Shown here piece after piece: positions 1-11,700 of a stretch of DNA of 62,379 nt (the stretch's first letter is position 1; each line of letters starts with the position of its first letter). Source of the DNA: Candidatus Endomicrobium macrotermitis (GTDB lineage: Bacteria; Elusimicrobiota; Endomicrobiia; Endomicrobiales; Endomicrobiaceae); the NCBI GenBank assembly GCA_031271405.1, contig JAISVT010000032.1, positions 1-62,379 of the forward strand, read 5' to 3'. Position numbers and translations under genes: made by a program. Below the pieces are notes generated by a model. The model had not been told where the DNA came from and ran no database searches. It saw nothing but the letters and a program-made list of their open reading frames with translations.

Positions 1-2545
1 ACGCTTAACTTAACGGGAAATAATGCGGGCTTTACGGGAGCGTTTAGCCAGAGCACGGGAACGACAAATGTTTCGAGCGGAACGCTTTTCGGCGGAGCCA
101 ACAATATAAACGGCGGCGTGTTAAATATGAATAACGGAAGCGCGTTGGCATCAAGCAGTACGGTAGCGCTTTCCGAGCCTGCGGTGATGAACATAAATCA
201 CAGTACGGGCGCGTTGAACGTAAACGGCCGGATAAGCGGAGCCGGAACGATCAACAAAACGGGAGAAGGAGATCTTAACTTAACCGGAGATAATTCTCGT
301 TTTAGGGGAATCTTCAACCAGAGTTCCGGAACGACAAATTTGAGCAGCGGAACGTTTTTCGGCGGAGAGTCATATATAAGCAGCGGGACGCTTAATCTTA
401 ATAACGGAAGCGAGCTTTCGGCGTTAAGCATGATCATGCTCAGTTCTCCCGCAGTTATGAATGCGAATACGAGCTCCGGAAATGCGCTTGGCATTAACGG
501 ACAGATTCGCGGCGAAGGCACTTTCAATAAAACGGGCGAAGGAGAGTTGAATTTAATAGGAAATAATATGAACTTTACCGGCGCGTTCAACCAGAGCGCG
601 GGAACGACGAATGTCAACGGAATATTTTTCGGAGGCGCGTCGAATATCAGCAGCGGCACGCTGAATATGAATAACGGCAGCGAATTTTCCAATACGGGTA
701 CTATAGCGCTCAGCTCGAACGCGGCAATGAATTTGACCCACACCGCCGGCAATGAGTTGTCGCTTAACGGCCGTGTATCGGGAGACGGAGCGGTAAATAA
801 GACGGGAGACGGAACGCTTAACTTGACGGGCGACAATTCGGTATTGACCGGAACGTTTACGCAGACTGCGGGAACGACAAACGTATCAAGCGGAACATTC
901 TTCGGCGGAAAGTCGAATATCAGCAGCGGCACGGTAAACTTCAATAATGAAAGCGCGCTGTCATCAAGCGGAACGGTAGCGCTATCGACGCCTGCCGTAA
1001 TGAATATAAATAACAGCACGGGAAGTTTTGCGATAAACGGCGGCCAGGTAAGCGGAAGCGGAGCGTTAAATAAGACCGGAAACGGAACACTCGATTTGGC
1101 GGGAGACAATTCCGTATTAAAAGGAACATTTACGCAGACGGCGGGAACGACAAACGTATCAAGCGGAACTTTCTTCGGCGGGAAATCGAATATAAGCAGC
1201 GGAACGCTTAATATGAATGACGGAAGCGCGTTAGCGTCAAGCAGTACGGTAGCGCTATCGACGCCTGCGGTAATGAACATAAATAACAGTACCGGAAGTT
1301 TCGCGATAAACGGCGGCCAGATAAGCGGAAGCGGAGCGGTAAATAAAACGGGAGACGGAACGCTTGATTTGGCGGGAGACAATTCCGTATTAAAAGGAAC
1401 GTTCACGCAGACGGCGGGAACGACAAACATATCAAGCGGAACGTTCTTCGCAGGCAGGTCTAATATAAATGACGGGACATTAAACTTCAATGACGGCAGC
1501 AAACTTGCGTCGAGCAGTACGGTAACGCTTTCGACGCCTGCGGTAATGAATATAAATCACAGCAGCACGTCTTTTGAAGTAAACGGCCAGGTAAGCGGAA
1601 CGGGCACGGTGAATAAGACGTCTTCGGGGACGCTTAACTTAACGGGAAACAATTCTCGTTTTACGGGGTCGTACAATCAGAGCACGGGAACGACAAATGT
1701 CTCAAGCGGAACAATGTTCGGCGGCCGGTCAAATATAAACGGCGGCGTGCTGAATATGAATAACGGAAGCTCGCTTGTAAGCGGAAGTACGGTAACGCTT
1801 TCGACGCCTGCGGTAATGAACGTAAATAACAGTACGGGAGCATTGAACGTAAACGGCCAGATAAACGGAACCGGAACTGTGAATAAGACGTCTTCCGGAG
1901 CTCTTAACTTAACGGGAGACAATTCGCGTTTTACGGGAGCGTTCAACCAGAGTTCGGGAACGACCAACGTTTCAAGCGGAACGATGTTCGCGGGGAGATC
2001 AACAATCAGCAGCGGAACGCTGAACTTCAATAACGGAAGCGCGCTGTCATCTTCGGGAACGGTGGCGCTCGGCACTTCTGCCGTAATGAACGTAAATAAC
2101 AGTACGGGAAGTTTTGCGATAAACGGCGGTCAGGCGAGCGGAAACGGAGCAATAAATAAGACCGGGGAAGGAACGCTTAACTTAACGGGCAACAATTCCG
2201 TTTTAACGGGGACGTTCACGCAGACAGCGGGAACGACAAACGTATCAAGCGGAAGTTTCTTGGGCGGCGCGTCAACAATCAACAACGGAACAATAAACTT
2301 TAACGCGGGCAGTTCGCTTGTGCCCGCAAGCAGGCTGCTCCTTAACACGCCCGCTATTATGAATATTACGCAAAGCACGGGAGTATTTAATATTGCCGGG
2401 CAGGTCAGCGGTACCGGCACGATAAATAAAACTGCCGGATCAACGCTGAATCTGACCGGGAATAATTCGAATTTCACCGGCACGTTCAACCAAAGCACCG
2501 GAACCACCATAGTAGGCGCAAACGACAGAATGTTCGGCGGAACAA
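1..2545 (+). repeat. tandem 270/273-bp repeat array in adhesin passenger
   Basis: The motif encoding NKT(G/S) recurs at 253, 526, 796, 1069, 1342, 1612, 1882, 2155 and 2425, giving spacings of 273, 270, 273, 273, 270, 270, 273 and 270 bases. The units at 796-1612 are nearly identical over long stretches (for example the segment encoding FTQTAGTTNVSSGTFFGG), while those at the edges are more diverged. Each unit encodes one or two beta-helix coils. The array continues to the left edge, so the full copy number cannot be seen. Confidence 0.95.
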
Positions 2546-5500
2546 ATAATATCAACGGCGGAAACCTGCAAGTCACTTCGAGAGACGTACATTACGACGC
2601 CAACATCGGAAGTTCCGCCTCTTTGACGCATATGTCCGTAAGCACCGGCAGCGTTGACCTGTCGGGTTTGATTATGAAATTTTCCGGCACCGGCGGAAGT
2701 ATGACGTTTACAAACGCTCCCGCCGTATCGACCGCAGCGGCGCGGTATACTTTGAACAGCAAGATAGATAACGGAAGCGACAATACCGTTACTTTCAGAA
2801 ATTCCGTGCTCAGGCTGGGCAGTACCGATTTTACCGGATCTACGCAATATAATCTTGAAAACGTTAATCTTGATTTGCGCAATAACTTATTACAGACCAC
2901 TTCTTTCACGAATTTGAGAGTCGGTTCGGGTTCGAAATTGTTATTCGATATCGATTTGGAAACAATGCTCAGCGACAGGCTTACGATATCGGCTCCTGCC
3001 GGACAGACCATAGATATAGCCGGAATAAGGCTTTTATCATTGAACGGTTCGAGCACAACTTATACTTTTGACGTGTTAAACGGTATAACTTTCAGCGGAA
3101 TTATCGATTCGTCTTCGACTCTTATTACGACAAACGTTTATCAATACGCCGTGTCGGCCAGCGGAACAAGGCTGACCCTGACGGCGAACGGTTTTGCCCA
3201 GAGCAATAACAGCCTTGCCATACAAACGTCATCTACTACCGGAGACAGGTCTTTTGACTTCGGCGTTTATAACAGCAACCCGCAATACGAAGGCAATAAC
3301 GACGCCGTTGTTTACAAAAACAACTCCGCTTTGAATGCCGTTTCGGAAGGAACTCTCAGCATTGTAGGCAGAAGCTTGGAAGATCCGGGCGCAAGCGTTA
3401 TTGACGGCGGGCTTAACGGAGGCGGATACGGCACGCTGTTCAATATGGATAAGGCCGCCAACCTTGTCACGAAAGACATTACTATCCAAAACGTTAAGAC
3501 CTCTTCCGCGGACGGCGGAGTTTTGAACATAAGGCATTCGTCGGCTACGGCAACTCTTGAGAATACGACTGTGACCGGAAACGAAGGAAGAAGAGGCGGC
3601 GCGATTTATAATGACGACTCGGTACTCAGGATAGCGGACAGCCGGTTTACAAATAATCAGGCGTCCGACCGCGGCGGAGCGATTTACAATTCCGGCGTAT
3701 TGTTCCTGACAGCCGGAGATAAAGGCATAGTTTTCTCAAGCAATACGGCGGCGGGAAGAGCCAATGACATTTACAATGAAGGCACGGTCTATATCAACGG
3801 CGCCGGTACGGTAACGGTAAACAGCGGTTTTAGCGGCGTTGCCGGGGAAATTGAGCTCAGCAGCGGCCCGGCCGGCCGCGCAGGCACGCTGAACCTTGCC
3901 GGTTCGAATGACGGCTATACCGGAATCTTCAATCAGAAAGGCGGCACGGTGTCCGTAAGCAGCGGAACATTCTTCGGCGGCGAGTCTAATATCTTTGAAG
4001 GAAATTTAAACTTTAATAACGGCAGTTCGCTTGCGTCAAGCGCAGCGATAATACTTTCGACGCCTGCCGTAGTAAACATAGCGCAAAGCACGGGAACTTT
4101 TGATGTCAGAGGGCAGATAAGAGGAGCCGGAACAATAAATAAAACGGACAGCGGCACGCTCAGTCTGGGCGGAGATAATTCCAACTTTACCGGAGCGTTC
4201 AACCAAAGTTCCGGCACGACCGTTTCAAGCGGCACCCTGTTTAACTCGGCTATGTCCATAAACGGAGGAGTTCTTGAACTTACCGACGGGGCCGCTGCGG
4301 CTCAAAATACGGTCATTAATACGGGTCCCGAGGGCGTGTTAAATATTACAAACAGCACGGCAAGCGTCGTAAGATTAAGCAGTTCGAATATTACGGGAAG
4401 CGGCACGATAAACAAAACCGGTTCGGGCGTATTTAACCTGTCCGGCGATAATTCCGGGTACAGCGGAATATTTACCCAAAGCTCGGGAACGACTCTTGTC
4501 GAAGCCGGCTCGAAACTTTTCGGCACAAACTCAAATGAAAACATCATTAAAGGCGGAGATCTCAGAATACACGCAAGAGACTCGGGCGATTTCAACCAGT
4601 ATGTTACGCTTGACGGCGGCCAGTTAACGTTTATGTCGCAGACAAACTCTGCTCTGGGCATAGATAAGAGCAACTTCGGCAATATTGTCGTATTGTCAAC
4701 CGGCTCTACCACCACTTTCGGCTCGGCCGAAGGAAATCCTTCAAGCAAGTACAGGCTGAATGAAAACCTGACAGCGCCCGGAAACACAAATACCGTTGTG
4801 GGTTTTAAAGACAGCGAAGTAATGCTCGGCGTAAGGGACTATACCGGCAGCACGACATATTCGTTTACCAATTCCGTTTTGAACTTGTCTTCGTCGGTCG
4901 CTACTTCCGGCACGGTCGCGGATTTTACGTTCGGCAATGTTTTGTTTGACTCATCGACAAAAGTCAATCTTGACATAGACATTCAAAACTCTTCCGCGAC
5001 TGCGGATACCGTAAGAAGTTCGAATACCGCGAGAGTTGATTTGGGGCTGATCAGCTTCCACCATTCCGCGGATAACGACCCGGTCGGCACGCGGTATAGC
5101 GTCAACGTGCTTAACGGCGGGCTGACATTTGCAAATACCAAAATTGTAACGTATGCTACCGGCCTTGACACTTATGCGGTGCGCGCGTCTTCGGGCAGCG
5201 GCGATATTACGGTGATTTTGAGAGCAAAAGCAACCGCGCATACTCTTTATGAGTTCAACGGCACTCCGGAAACTCCGGAAAGAGTGTTCTCTTTGTCGGC
5301 CATAACGGACCCGCAGTACACATACTATATTGACAGTTCGCTCGGCAATACTTCAAGCGGTACTTTTACCGTTGCGGGAAAAGGCGCGCAGGCATCCGCC
5401 ATATCCGGCGCGCTTGTGAATTCAAGCGGTACATTTACCGGAGAAAACGGTTCATTCTTTAAACTTGTGGATACTGCCGGCACTACGGCTCTTGCCATAC

Positions 5501-8500
5501 AGGATATAACGATCAGAAATGCCAGAGCTGCCGGCATTACCGATACCGGAAGCGGTTCCGTGCTGTACCAATCGAACGGTTCTACCGTAACATTGAAAAA
5601 TGTCGTGATTTCATCAAATACTTCCGCAAGCAGCGGCGGCGCGATCAACAACCAGAAAGGCAATGTCGAAGTTTCCGGTTCGGCCGTGTTTGGCAATAAT
5701 ACCGTACAGCGCGGCTCGGGCGGCGCGATATTCAACGGCGATAACTTAAGTCTTGTTGCCGGCGCGGACCAGGCCATAACTTTTACGGGCAATACGGCAA
5801 ACGGGAGAGCAAACGATATTCACAATGCGGGAAGGCTTACCGTCAGTGGAGCGGGCGCGGTAAATATCGGCGGCGGTATCAGCGGTTCGGGCAGTATCGA
5901 CAAATCCGGGCCGGGAACATTGAATATAAACGGCAACAGTTCGGACTTTACCGGCAGATTTATACAAACCGGCGGAACGACAAGCGTTACGGCAGCTTTC
6001 TTTACCGGCGACAATGTCATAAGAGACGGAGGTTTGGTTTTCTCCGGTTCCGGCTCGCAAACCGGCGGAATGATAGCTATTGAAAACGGAACGGTACAGT
6101 TAAATGACAACAGCAGTTTATCGAGGGCTATCGTCAATCAAAACGGCGGCCGGGTGACGCTTGCCGGTTCTTCGCATGCCGATAATACGGATTTCGACAT
6201 TTCAGACGGAATAATGTCTATCGGGACAAATGCCTCGATTACGGGCAACAGCAGAATTGTTCAGTACGGAGGCACGGTAAACATTGCCGGCTCTCTGAAT
6301 GATAATATGGATGCGATGCAGTTCGCGGGAAATCTGAATTTTCAAAACGGCGCTTCTTTTAACGGCGGAAGGCTTTGGCTTCGCGGCGGTACGGCGCAGT
6401 TTGACTCCGGAAGCCGCTTTGAAAGAGGTACGATTGAGAATACGGGCGGAGAGATTTTGTGGAACGGCGCAACAAAAAATACGGGAATGACCCTGTTGTC
6501 GTCCGGCGGCATTTTGCATGTTCTCAATACTTCCACTCTGACGCTTAACAATGCGGGCGATATCGTTGAAGCCAATACGCAGATTATCGTAGATAAGCGC
6601 GCGACGATACTGAATCTGGCGGGCAATTTGACGGTCAATGCATTAGACAGCATCGAAGGCTGGATCGTCAACGGAAGCATCGTTACTTTTGACGATTGGG
6701 ATATGGACTACTCAAGGCCGTATGACCCGTACAACCAGACAATAAGCACTAACGCGCAGTTAAACATAATCAACGGTTCGAATATCAGAACCGGAATAAA
6801 TTCGGCGATAACGCTCGGAACTATAAACGTAGGCAACAGCGTTTCGACGGATTCATGGCTGACTATCGGCGCGGGCGGCCCGGACTCGGTATCCGGCGCG
6901 ATAGGCTCAAGCGTTACGGTAAACGTATATAGCGGCAACTTTTTTATAGTTGACGGCGGTATTGCCACGCTTTCTTCCGGAACCCTTAACGGTACGGCAA
7001 GGCTTATTTCCGGAACTCTCAATACCGCGGGAATCGTAAACAACGGCTTGTTTACCGCAACAGGCGGAAATCTCAATATGCAGTCCGGCGTTTTAAGTTT
7101 ACTCTCGTCCGGCAGCGTTATTGAGGCCGCGGTCAATGCCAATATCGGCCGAAATGCCGAGTTAAGGATAAGCTCCGGCGCGGCGGCCGTGCTTAATGCC
7201 GGCGACATATGGAACGGCAAGGTGAATATCTTAAACGGCGGAAGGATTACCCTTAACGCTTTCACTTATGACGGTTCAGGCGCGTTTGAAATGTCCGGCG
7301 GAACGCTTACGATGCAAAACAATACGAATTTCACCATGCCCGGCAACGCGGTCTTGGAATCCGGCTCGAACATCGAAGTGCTTAATTCCGTTATCAACAT
7401 ACCGGCCTCTTCAAGTTTTAACTCTTTCGGAAGGCTTTCGATGAACAACGGCACGTTAAGCACCATGAACGGCGCTATAGGAAAATACAGGATAAACACT
7501 CTTAATGTGGAAGGCACGGCCAATTTCGCGGTCGATATTCACGGCGACCCGGTCAATTTCGACGGGTTCGATATAGGAAACCTGACCGGAACCGGAAATA
7601 TAAACATTTCCAACTTTAACGTACTCAGCGCGCCTACGCAGCTCAGCACGACGCTTCATATATTCAACGCTCCCGATTACGGCAGAATAACGTTTACGCA
7701 GACGGCGGGCGTAATCCATACCGGAATTTTTGACTATAACCTTGTTCCCGGCAGCAACGGAAACTATACCATAACCCGTTCCGGAAACGACACGCAGGAC
7801 TTAAATCTGCAGGTTTCCCGCGGTCAGGCGTCCACCCTTGCGGCATACCGCAACCAGCAGGCTTTTACAAGCATGATATTTGACCACGTTTATTTGGACA
7901 GCGCCGATTCCGCTCACGGATCGTTCAGGCCGTGGCAGTTTAGAGAAAGAGGCGGAGGCGTATGGATAAAGCCGTACGCGTCGTTCGGTAAGTTTTCTAT
8001 GGGCGGGATATTCGGCTCTATCGATAATAATTCTTACGGAGCCGCCGCCGGCATAGACCTGCCCGCTCTGAAAATGAAAAACGGCTGGAAGTTCCTGCCG
8101 ACTTTATTCGGCGCTTATAACGGCAGCGAACAAAGTCACTCGGGAGTCTATACAAAACAGTACGGCAACCAGACGGGTTTTGTCGGCAGCATGTCAAAGG
8201 ACAATTTCATCGTTTCCGGTATGGGCTATTTCGGTTCTTATCAGGCCGATATGAACGTAGCCGGATTTAACGACAATATAGATAATTGGTTCTTCGGCTT
8301 TGCGGCCAAGGCGTCTTATAATTTCGTCCTTTCGAAAAATTTTGCCTTGCAGCCCAGCCTGCTTGCTTCTTTCAATTCTTACGGCAAACAGACCTGGAGA
8401 AGCGGATTCGGCAATGTTAATTTTGAAACAGGACATATTCACGGATACAATATCGAGCCGGCGTTAGCCTTTGTTTATAAACAGCCGAAATGGAACGGAT

Positions 8501-8724
8501 ACGGGGAAATTTCGTATATAGGCAACTCCAACGGCAGCATAACCGGACGTGCCGACGACATACTCTTGCCGAAAACCGATGCCGGCGCGGGATACTTTAA
8601 GTACAGCCTGGGAGCCGCAAAGGATTTAAGCAATGCGTTTTCTTTAAACGGAGCGGCAATAGTTGAGTCGGGCAACGGCGTTGAAAGCATAGGCGTTCAG
8701 ATGGGTATGACCTGGAAATATTAA
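1..8724 (+). CDS. giant autotransporter adhesin, 5' end outside window
   Basis: The frame is open from base 1, so the true start and signal peptide lie upstream; at least 2907 residues are visible. From 1 to about 2540 the passenger consists of 90/91-residue units of the autotransporter-associated beta-strand type (NKTGxGTLNLTGDNS ... SSGTFFGG). Two stretches of Pmp-like GGAIYN/FxxN motifs follow (about 3590-3700 and 5630-5740), then a less regular beta-helical region. From about 7840 to the end is an autotransporter beta-barrel of roughly 290 residues, starting near GGGVWIKPYASFG and ending MTWKY with an aromatic last residue. Known role of the family: type V secretion, with the barrel in the outer membrane and the passenger on the cell surface, usually in adhesion. 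The Ser/Thr/Asn/Gly-rich passenger fits this. It is followed 45 bases later by a second autotransporter, probably co-transcribed. The ligand is unknown. Confidence 0.93.
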   Translation, partial: TLNLTGNNAGFTGAFSQSTGTTNVSSGTLFGGANNINGGVLNMNNGSALASSSTVALSEPAVMNINHSTGALNVNGRISGAGTINKTGEGDLNLTGDNSRFRGIFNQSSGTTNLSSGTFFGGESYISSGTLNLNNGSELSALSMIMLSSPAVMNANTSSGNALGINGQIRGEGTFNKTGEGELNLIGNNMNFTGAFNQSAGTTNVNGIFFGGASNISSGTLNMNNGSEFSNTGTIALSSNAAMNLTHTAGNELSLNGRVSGDGAVNKTGDGTLNLTGDNSVLTGTFTQTAGTTNVSSGTFFGGKSNISSGTVNFNNESALSSSGTVALSTPAVMNINNSTGSFAINGGQVSGSGALNKTGNGTLDLAGDNSVLKGTFTQTAGTTNVSSGTFFGGKSNISSGTLNMNDGSALASSSTVALSTPAVMNINNSTGSFAINGGQISGSGAVNKTGDGTLDLAGDNSVLKGTFTQTAGTTNISSGTFFAGRSNINDGTLNFNDGSKLASSSTVTLSTPAVMNINHSSTSFEVNGQVSGTGTVNKTSSGTLNLTGNNSRFTGSYNQSTGTTNVSSGTMFGGRSNINGGVLNMNNGSSLVSGSTVTLSTPAVMNVNNSTGALNVNGQINGTGTVNKTSSGALNLTGDNSRFTGAFNQSSGTTNVSSGTMFAGRSTISSGTLNFNNGSALSSSGTVALGTSAVMNVNNSTGSFAINGGQASGNGAINKTGEGTLNLTGNNSVLTGTFTQTAGTTNVSSGSFLGGASTINNGTINFNAGSSLVPASRLLLNTPAIMNITQSTGVFNIAGQVSGTGTINKTAGSTLNLTGNNSNFTGTFNQSTGTTIVGANDRMFGGTNNINGGNLQVTSRDVHYDANIGSSASLTHMSVSTGSVDLSGLIMKFSGTGGSMTFTNAPAVSTAAARYTLNSKIDNGSDNTVTFRNSVLRLGSTDFTGSTQYNLENVNLDLRNNLLQTTSFTNLRVGSGSKLLFDIDLETMLSDRLTISAPAGQTIDIAGIRLLSLNGSSTTYTFDVLNGITFSGIIDSSSTLITTNVYQYAVSASGTRLTLTANGFAQSNNSLAIQTSSTTGDRSFDFGVYNSNPQYEGNNDAVVYKNNSALNAVSEGTLSIVGRSLEDPGASVIDGGLNGGGYGTLFNMDKAANLVTKDITIQNVKTSSADGGVLNIRHSSATATLENTTVTGNEGRRGGAIYNDDSVLRIADSRFTNNQASDRGGAIYNSGVLFLTAGDKGIVFSSNTAAGRANDIYNEGTVYINGAGTVTVNSGFSGVAGEIELSSGPAGRAGTLNLAGSNDGYTGIFNQKGGTVSVSSGTFFGGESNIFEGNLNFNNGSSLASSAAIILSTPAVVNIAQSTGTFDVRGQIRGAGTINKTDSGTLSLGGDNSNFTGAFNQSSGTTVSSGTLFNSAMSINGGVLELTDGAAAAQNTVINTGPEGVLNITNSTASVVRLSSSNITGSGTINKTGSGVFNLSGDNSGYSGIFTQSSGTTLVEAGSKLFGTNSNENIIKGGDLRIHARDSGDFNQYVTLDGGQLTFMSQTNSALGIDKSNFGNIVVLSTGSTTTFGSAEGNPSSKYRLNENLTAPGNTNTVVGFKDSEVMLGVRDYTGSTTYSFTNSVLNLSSSVATSGTVADFTFGNVLFDSSTKVNLDIDIQNSSATADTVRSSNTARVDLGLISFHHSADNDPVGTRYSVNVLNGGLTFANTKIVTYATGLDTYAVRASSGSGDITVILRAKATAHTLYEFNGTPETPERVFSLSAITDPQYTYYIDSSLGNTSSGTFTVAGKGAQASAISGALVNSSGTFTGENGSFFKLVDTAGTTALAIQDITIRNARAAGITDTGSGSVLYQSNGSTVTLKNVVISSNTSASSGGAINNQKGNVEVSGSAVFGNNTVQRGSGGAIFNGDNLSLVAGADQAITFTGNTANGRANDIHNAGRLTVSGAGAVNIGGGISGSGSIDKSGPGTLNINGNSSDFTGRFIQTGGTTSVTAAFFTGDNVIRDGGLVFSGSGSQTGGMIAIENGTVQLNDNSSLSRAIVNQNGGRVTLAGSSHADNTDFDISDGIMSIGTNASITGNSRIVQYGGTVNIAGSLNDNMDAMQFAGNLNFQNGASFNGGRLWLRGGTAQFDSGSRFERGTIENTGGEILWNGATKNTGMTLLSSGGILHVLNTSTLTLNNAGDIVEANTQIIVDKRATILNLAGNLTVNALDSIEGWIVNGSIVTFDDWDMDYSRPYDPYNQTISTNAQLNIINGSNIRTGINSAITLGTINVGNSVSTDSWLTIGAGGPDSVSGAIGSSVTVNVYSGNFFIVDGGIATLSSGTLNGTARLISGTLNTAGIVNNGLFTATGGNLNMQSGVLSLLSSGSVIEAAVNANIGRNAELRISSGAAAVLNAGDIWNGKVNILNGGRITLNAFTYDGSGAFEMSGGTLTMQNNTNFTMPGNAVLESGSNIEVLNSVINIPASSSFNSFGRLSMNNGTLSTMNGAIGKYRINTLNVEGTANFAVDIHGDPVNFDGFDIGNLTGTGNINISNFNVLSAPTQLSTTLHIFNAPDYGRITFTQTAGVIHTGIFDYNLVPGSNGNYTITRSGNDTQDLNLQVSRGQASTLAAYRNQQAFTSMIFDHVYLDSADSAHGSFRPWQFRERGGGVWIKPYASFGKFSMGGIFGSIDNNSYGAAAGIDLPALKMKNGWKFLPTLFGAYNGSEQSHSGVYTKQYGNQTGFVGSMSKDNFIVSGMGYFGSYQADMNVAGFNDNIDNWFFGFAAKASYNFVLSKNFALQPSLLASFNSYGKQTWRSGFGNVNFETGHIHGYNIEPALAFVYKQPKWNGYGEISYIGNSNGSITGRADDILLPKTDAGAGYFKYSLGAAKDLSNAFSLNGAAIVESGNGVESIGVQMGMTWKY
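2555..5935 (+). repeat. two diverged ~2-kb super-repeats in adhesin passenger
   Basis: Segment 2555-3890 and segment 4550-5935 encode the same order of motifs. Each opens GGNLQVTSRD / GGDLRIHARD. Each then has an LxLGxxDxTGSTxY stretch and a VLNGxxF stretch, followed by ITIQN / ITIRN and GGAI motifs. Each closes with FSSNTAAGRANDIYN / FTGNTANGRANDIHN. The displacement is about 2.0 kb. Beta-strand repeats of the 270-base type lie between them. Protein identity is low to moderate, so this looks like an old duplication. Confidence 0.75.
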
Positions 8725-8769
8725 GCGGCAAGAGCAAATGGCAGATAGTGAAAGGGATAAGGATTTTGA

Positions 8770-11700
8770 ATGCATATCAGAACAGGCATGATTATTTTGC
8801 TTATATTTTTTCTGCGTTCAACCGCGTCTTTTGCCGCGGATATCATTGTCTATGACGAAAATACCCTTCGCAGCGCGATGGCCAATCCGGGTACGGGCGA
8901 CAGGATCCTTTTTGACCGGTCGGGACGGGCTCATTTGTCCATTACTCTTTCCGGTCCGCTTTCCGACGCGTCGAGCGATTTTATTCTTGACGGCGGCATT
9001 GTAAACGGGAGGACCGGAGTAATCACGCGCAACACGGCTTCCGGCGCGCCGGAGTTTTACCTTATCAATATAGGAGTCTCCAATATAGATGCCGTGCAAA
9101 ATATAGAAATGAGCAACGGCATAAGCTCCGAAGACGACGCCGGCGGAGCTTTTACCGCGGGAGATATTTTACAGGCGGTAACAAACTCTTCGTTCAGAAA
9201 TAACATATCGTCGTCAACCCCGGGCGGAGGCGCGCTGTATCTTGGAAGTTCGCTCAGCGGAAACATAACGGACAATACCCGGTTTGAAGACAATAAAGCA
9301 TTGAGAGGCTCGGGCGGAGCCGTTTATGTCGATTGGGTAATTCTCGGGAGCATAGGCGGATCCGGAGCGGCCGTGCGTTTTGACAGAAATACGGCCGCGC
9401 AGAACGGCGGCGCGGTATTCGCGCGCGGCAATTTCGGGGTAAGCGACATTTTTTCAAATATTTCGGAAAGTTACTTTGCGTCGAACAAAGCGCTTGGCGG
9501 CTCGGGCGGCGGCATATATATCGGCCGGTCGTTTAACGGCGCATTCGGGAATAATGCCGTTTTTGACAAAAACACGGCTTCCGTTTCCGGCGGCGCGGTA
9601 TATGTTTCGGAATCTTTTAACGGAGACATACGGCGGTCGCGGTTTACTGAAAATGAGGCGGGAGTTTCGGGCGGCGGGCTGTATGTCGGCCAATCGTTTA
9701 ACGGCATTATAAGCAACAGCATATTTACATCAAACAAAGCCCAAAGTTCGGGCGGGGCAATAAACCTGCCGGGCGTTCTGCAAGGCAATATCGACAGTAC
9801 GGCTTTCATATCCAACCGGGCGGTTACGGGTTCGGGCGGCGCGGTAAACGCCGCAGTCATAAACGGAGTCTTCAGCGCGGTCACTTTCAGCGCCAATACC
9901 GCGGGCGGTGACGGAGGCGCTGTCAATGTTTCGTCATTTTCCGGCAGCATAAGAGTAAGTTTGTTCAGCGATAATACCGCCGGCGGCCGGGGAGGCGCGC
10001 TTTTCGGTCTGCCTCAGCTGACGGAAGCCGTAACTTTTATAGGCAACGGCGCGGCACAGTCAGGCGGAGCCGTCTATGCCTCAAGCGGCATCCGGTCGCA
10101 AATGCGCAATGTCAGCTTTTCCTATAACAATGCCGGCTCGGGCGGAGCCGTTTACGGTTCCGGCGCATCGCTTGACATAAGCGCCGCTGAATTCAGCCGG
10201 AATGCGGCGGATGTTTACGGAGGCGCTCTTTATTTAAATGCCGGTTCAAGCGTCACGCTTACAAACGTGTCGTTTACAGAAAACACGGCGGGCGAATCCG
10301 GCGGAGCCGTTTATATGGCGCCGGGCGCGGGAAAAGTTTTGAACATAGGCCAAACTTTAACCGGAATTGAAAATGCCGGAAGATTCAGGGGCAATAAGGC
10401 CGCCGGCATTTCTAACGCCGTACATATGGCGGGCAATTCCGTTATCGATTTCAATATGGCCGAAGGCTCGCATTTTTATGTGTCCGACGATATAACATCG
10501 TCGGGAGCGGGAAATGTAATAAATTTAAAAGGCTTGGGAACGCTTCACGTAAACTCGGGCGGCGCGCCCGATAAGCCCGCGCAAAGCGTAACCGTCAGCG
10601 TCAATACGTTTAATGCCGACGCGGGTTCGAATCTCAGCCTTATGGCTTTTGCCGACGGGAGCAGTGACAGGATTATAGCTTCCGAAGGCGGCGTTTTGAA
10701 CGGAAAATTAAACGTGATCGCCGGGGCCGGAATTTACGGCGAAAAGGTTTACTATCTTATATCGTCGCCGCAGCCGTTATCGGGCGAGCTTGCGGATGAC
10801 GTCATAAAAGAAAACCCGGTTCTTGCCTCGCTTTATTCGGGTTCCGCAAATACGGAAAAACTTACTTACAAATTCGGGCGCACGGCAAACGGCATAATGC
10901 TTACTTTAACGGGACAGATAAGCAGCAAATTAGACAATAATCTTGTGCATATGTCTTACAATCAAAGGCAGATAGCGAAAAATCTTGACTTGGTTTCCGC
11001 AAAAATAAACACAGGCATTTTTCATGATATGATAAACAACATTATGTTTAAGGCCGTATCCGAACAATTGCCGGCTTTTGCGGAACTTTCGCCCTACTTT
11101 TCGGCAAACTTGAAAATGAATTCGGTAATTGACAATTACAGGCCGGATTTGTACGCGAAAATGGAAAGCCGCGGCGAAGAAGAAACGTCTTATTCGGGTT
11201 TGGGTTCAAACGGCGGGGTCTGGCTGCAGGCCTCGGGCGGCTTGACGAAGTTCGGCGCGGATGAAAATTCGCCGCATGATTTTAAAGCGGATTCTTACGG
11301 AGCATTATTCGGCATTGACGGATATTTTTCCGGAAAAAACGTTATTTTGGGTTTGTACGGGAAATACGGAAAAACAGACGCTTACCGGCAGGATGCGTCC
11401 GGCACGGTCGAATCGTATAATTTCGGCGTTTACGGCGGGCTTACCGGGCGCAAAGCCGATTTGCGCGGTTCTGTTTCCGTAGGCGCAAACAAATATGAAT
11501 CTTCAAGAAAAGTAACCTTTCTCAACGAAACCGAAAAAGCCGATTTTACCGGATATGCCGCGGACTTCGACATAGAAGGCGGAATCAATTTTGATTTGTT
11601 CGAGAGAGCGTTAAAGTTAAGGCCTTATGCCGGCATATCGCTGGGCGCGCTTAATTACGGGAAATATTCCGAATCCGGCGGAACGGCGGCGCTTAACGTT

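Noticed and set aside
198-2576. Long antisense frames under the adhesin repeats (up to 434 codons)
   Set aside because: They mirror the repeat codons (Val/Pro/Leu-rich, repeating with the same period), have no ribosome sites and lie wholly inside a clear gene.
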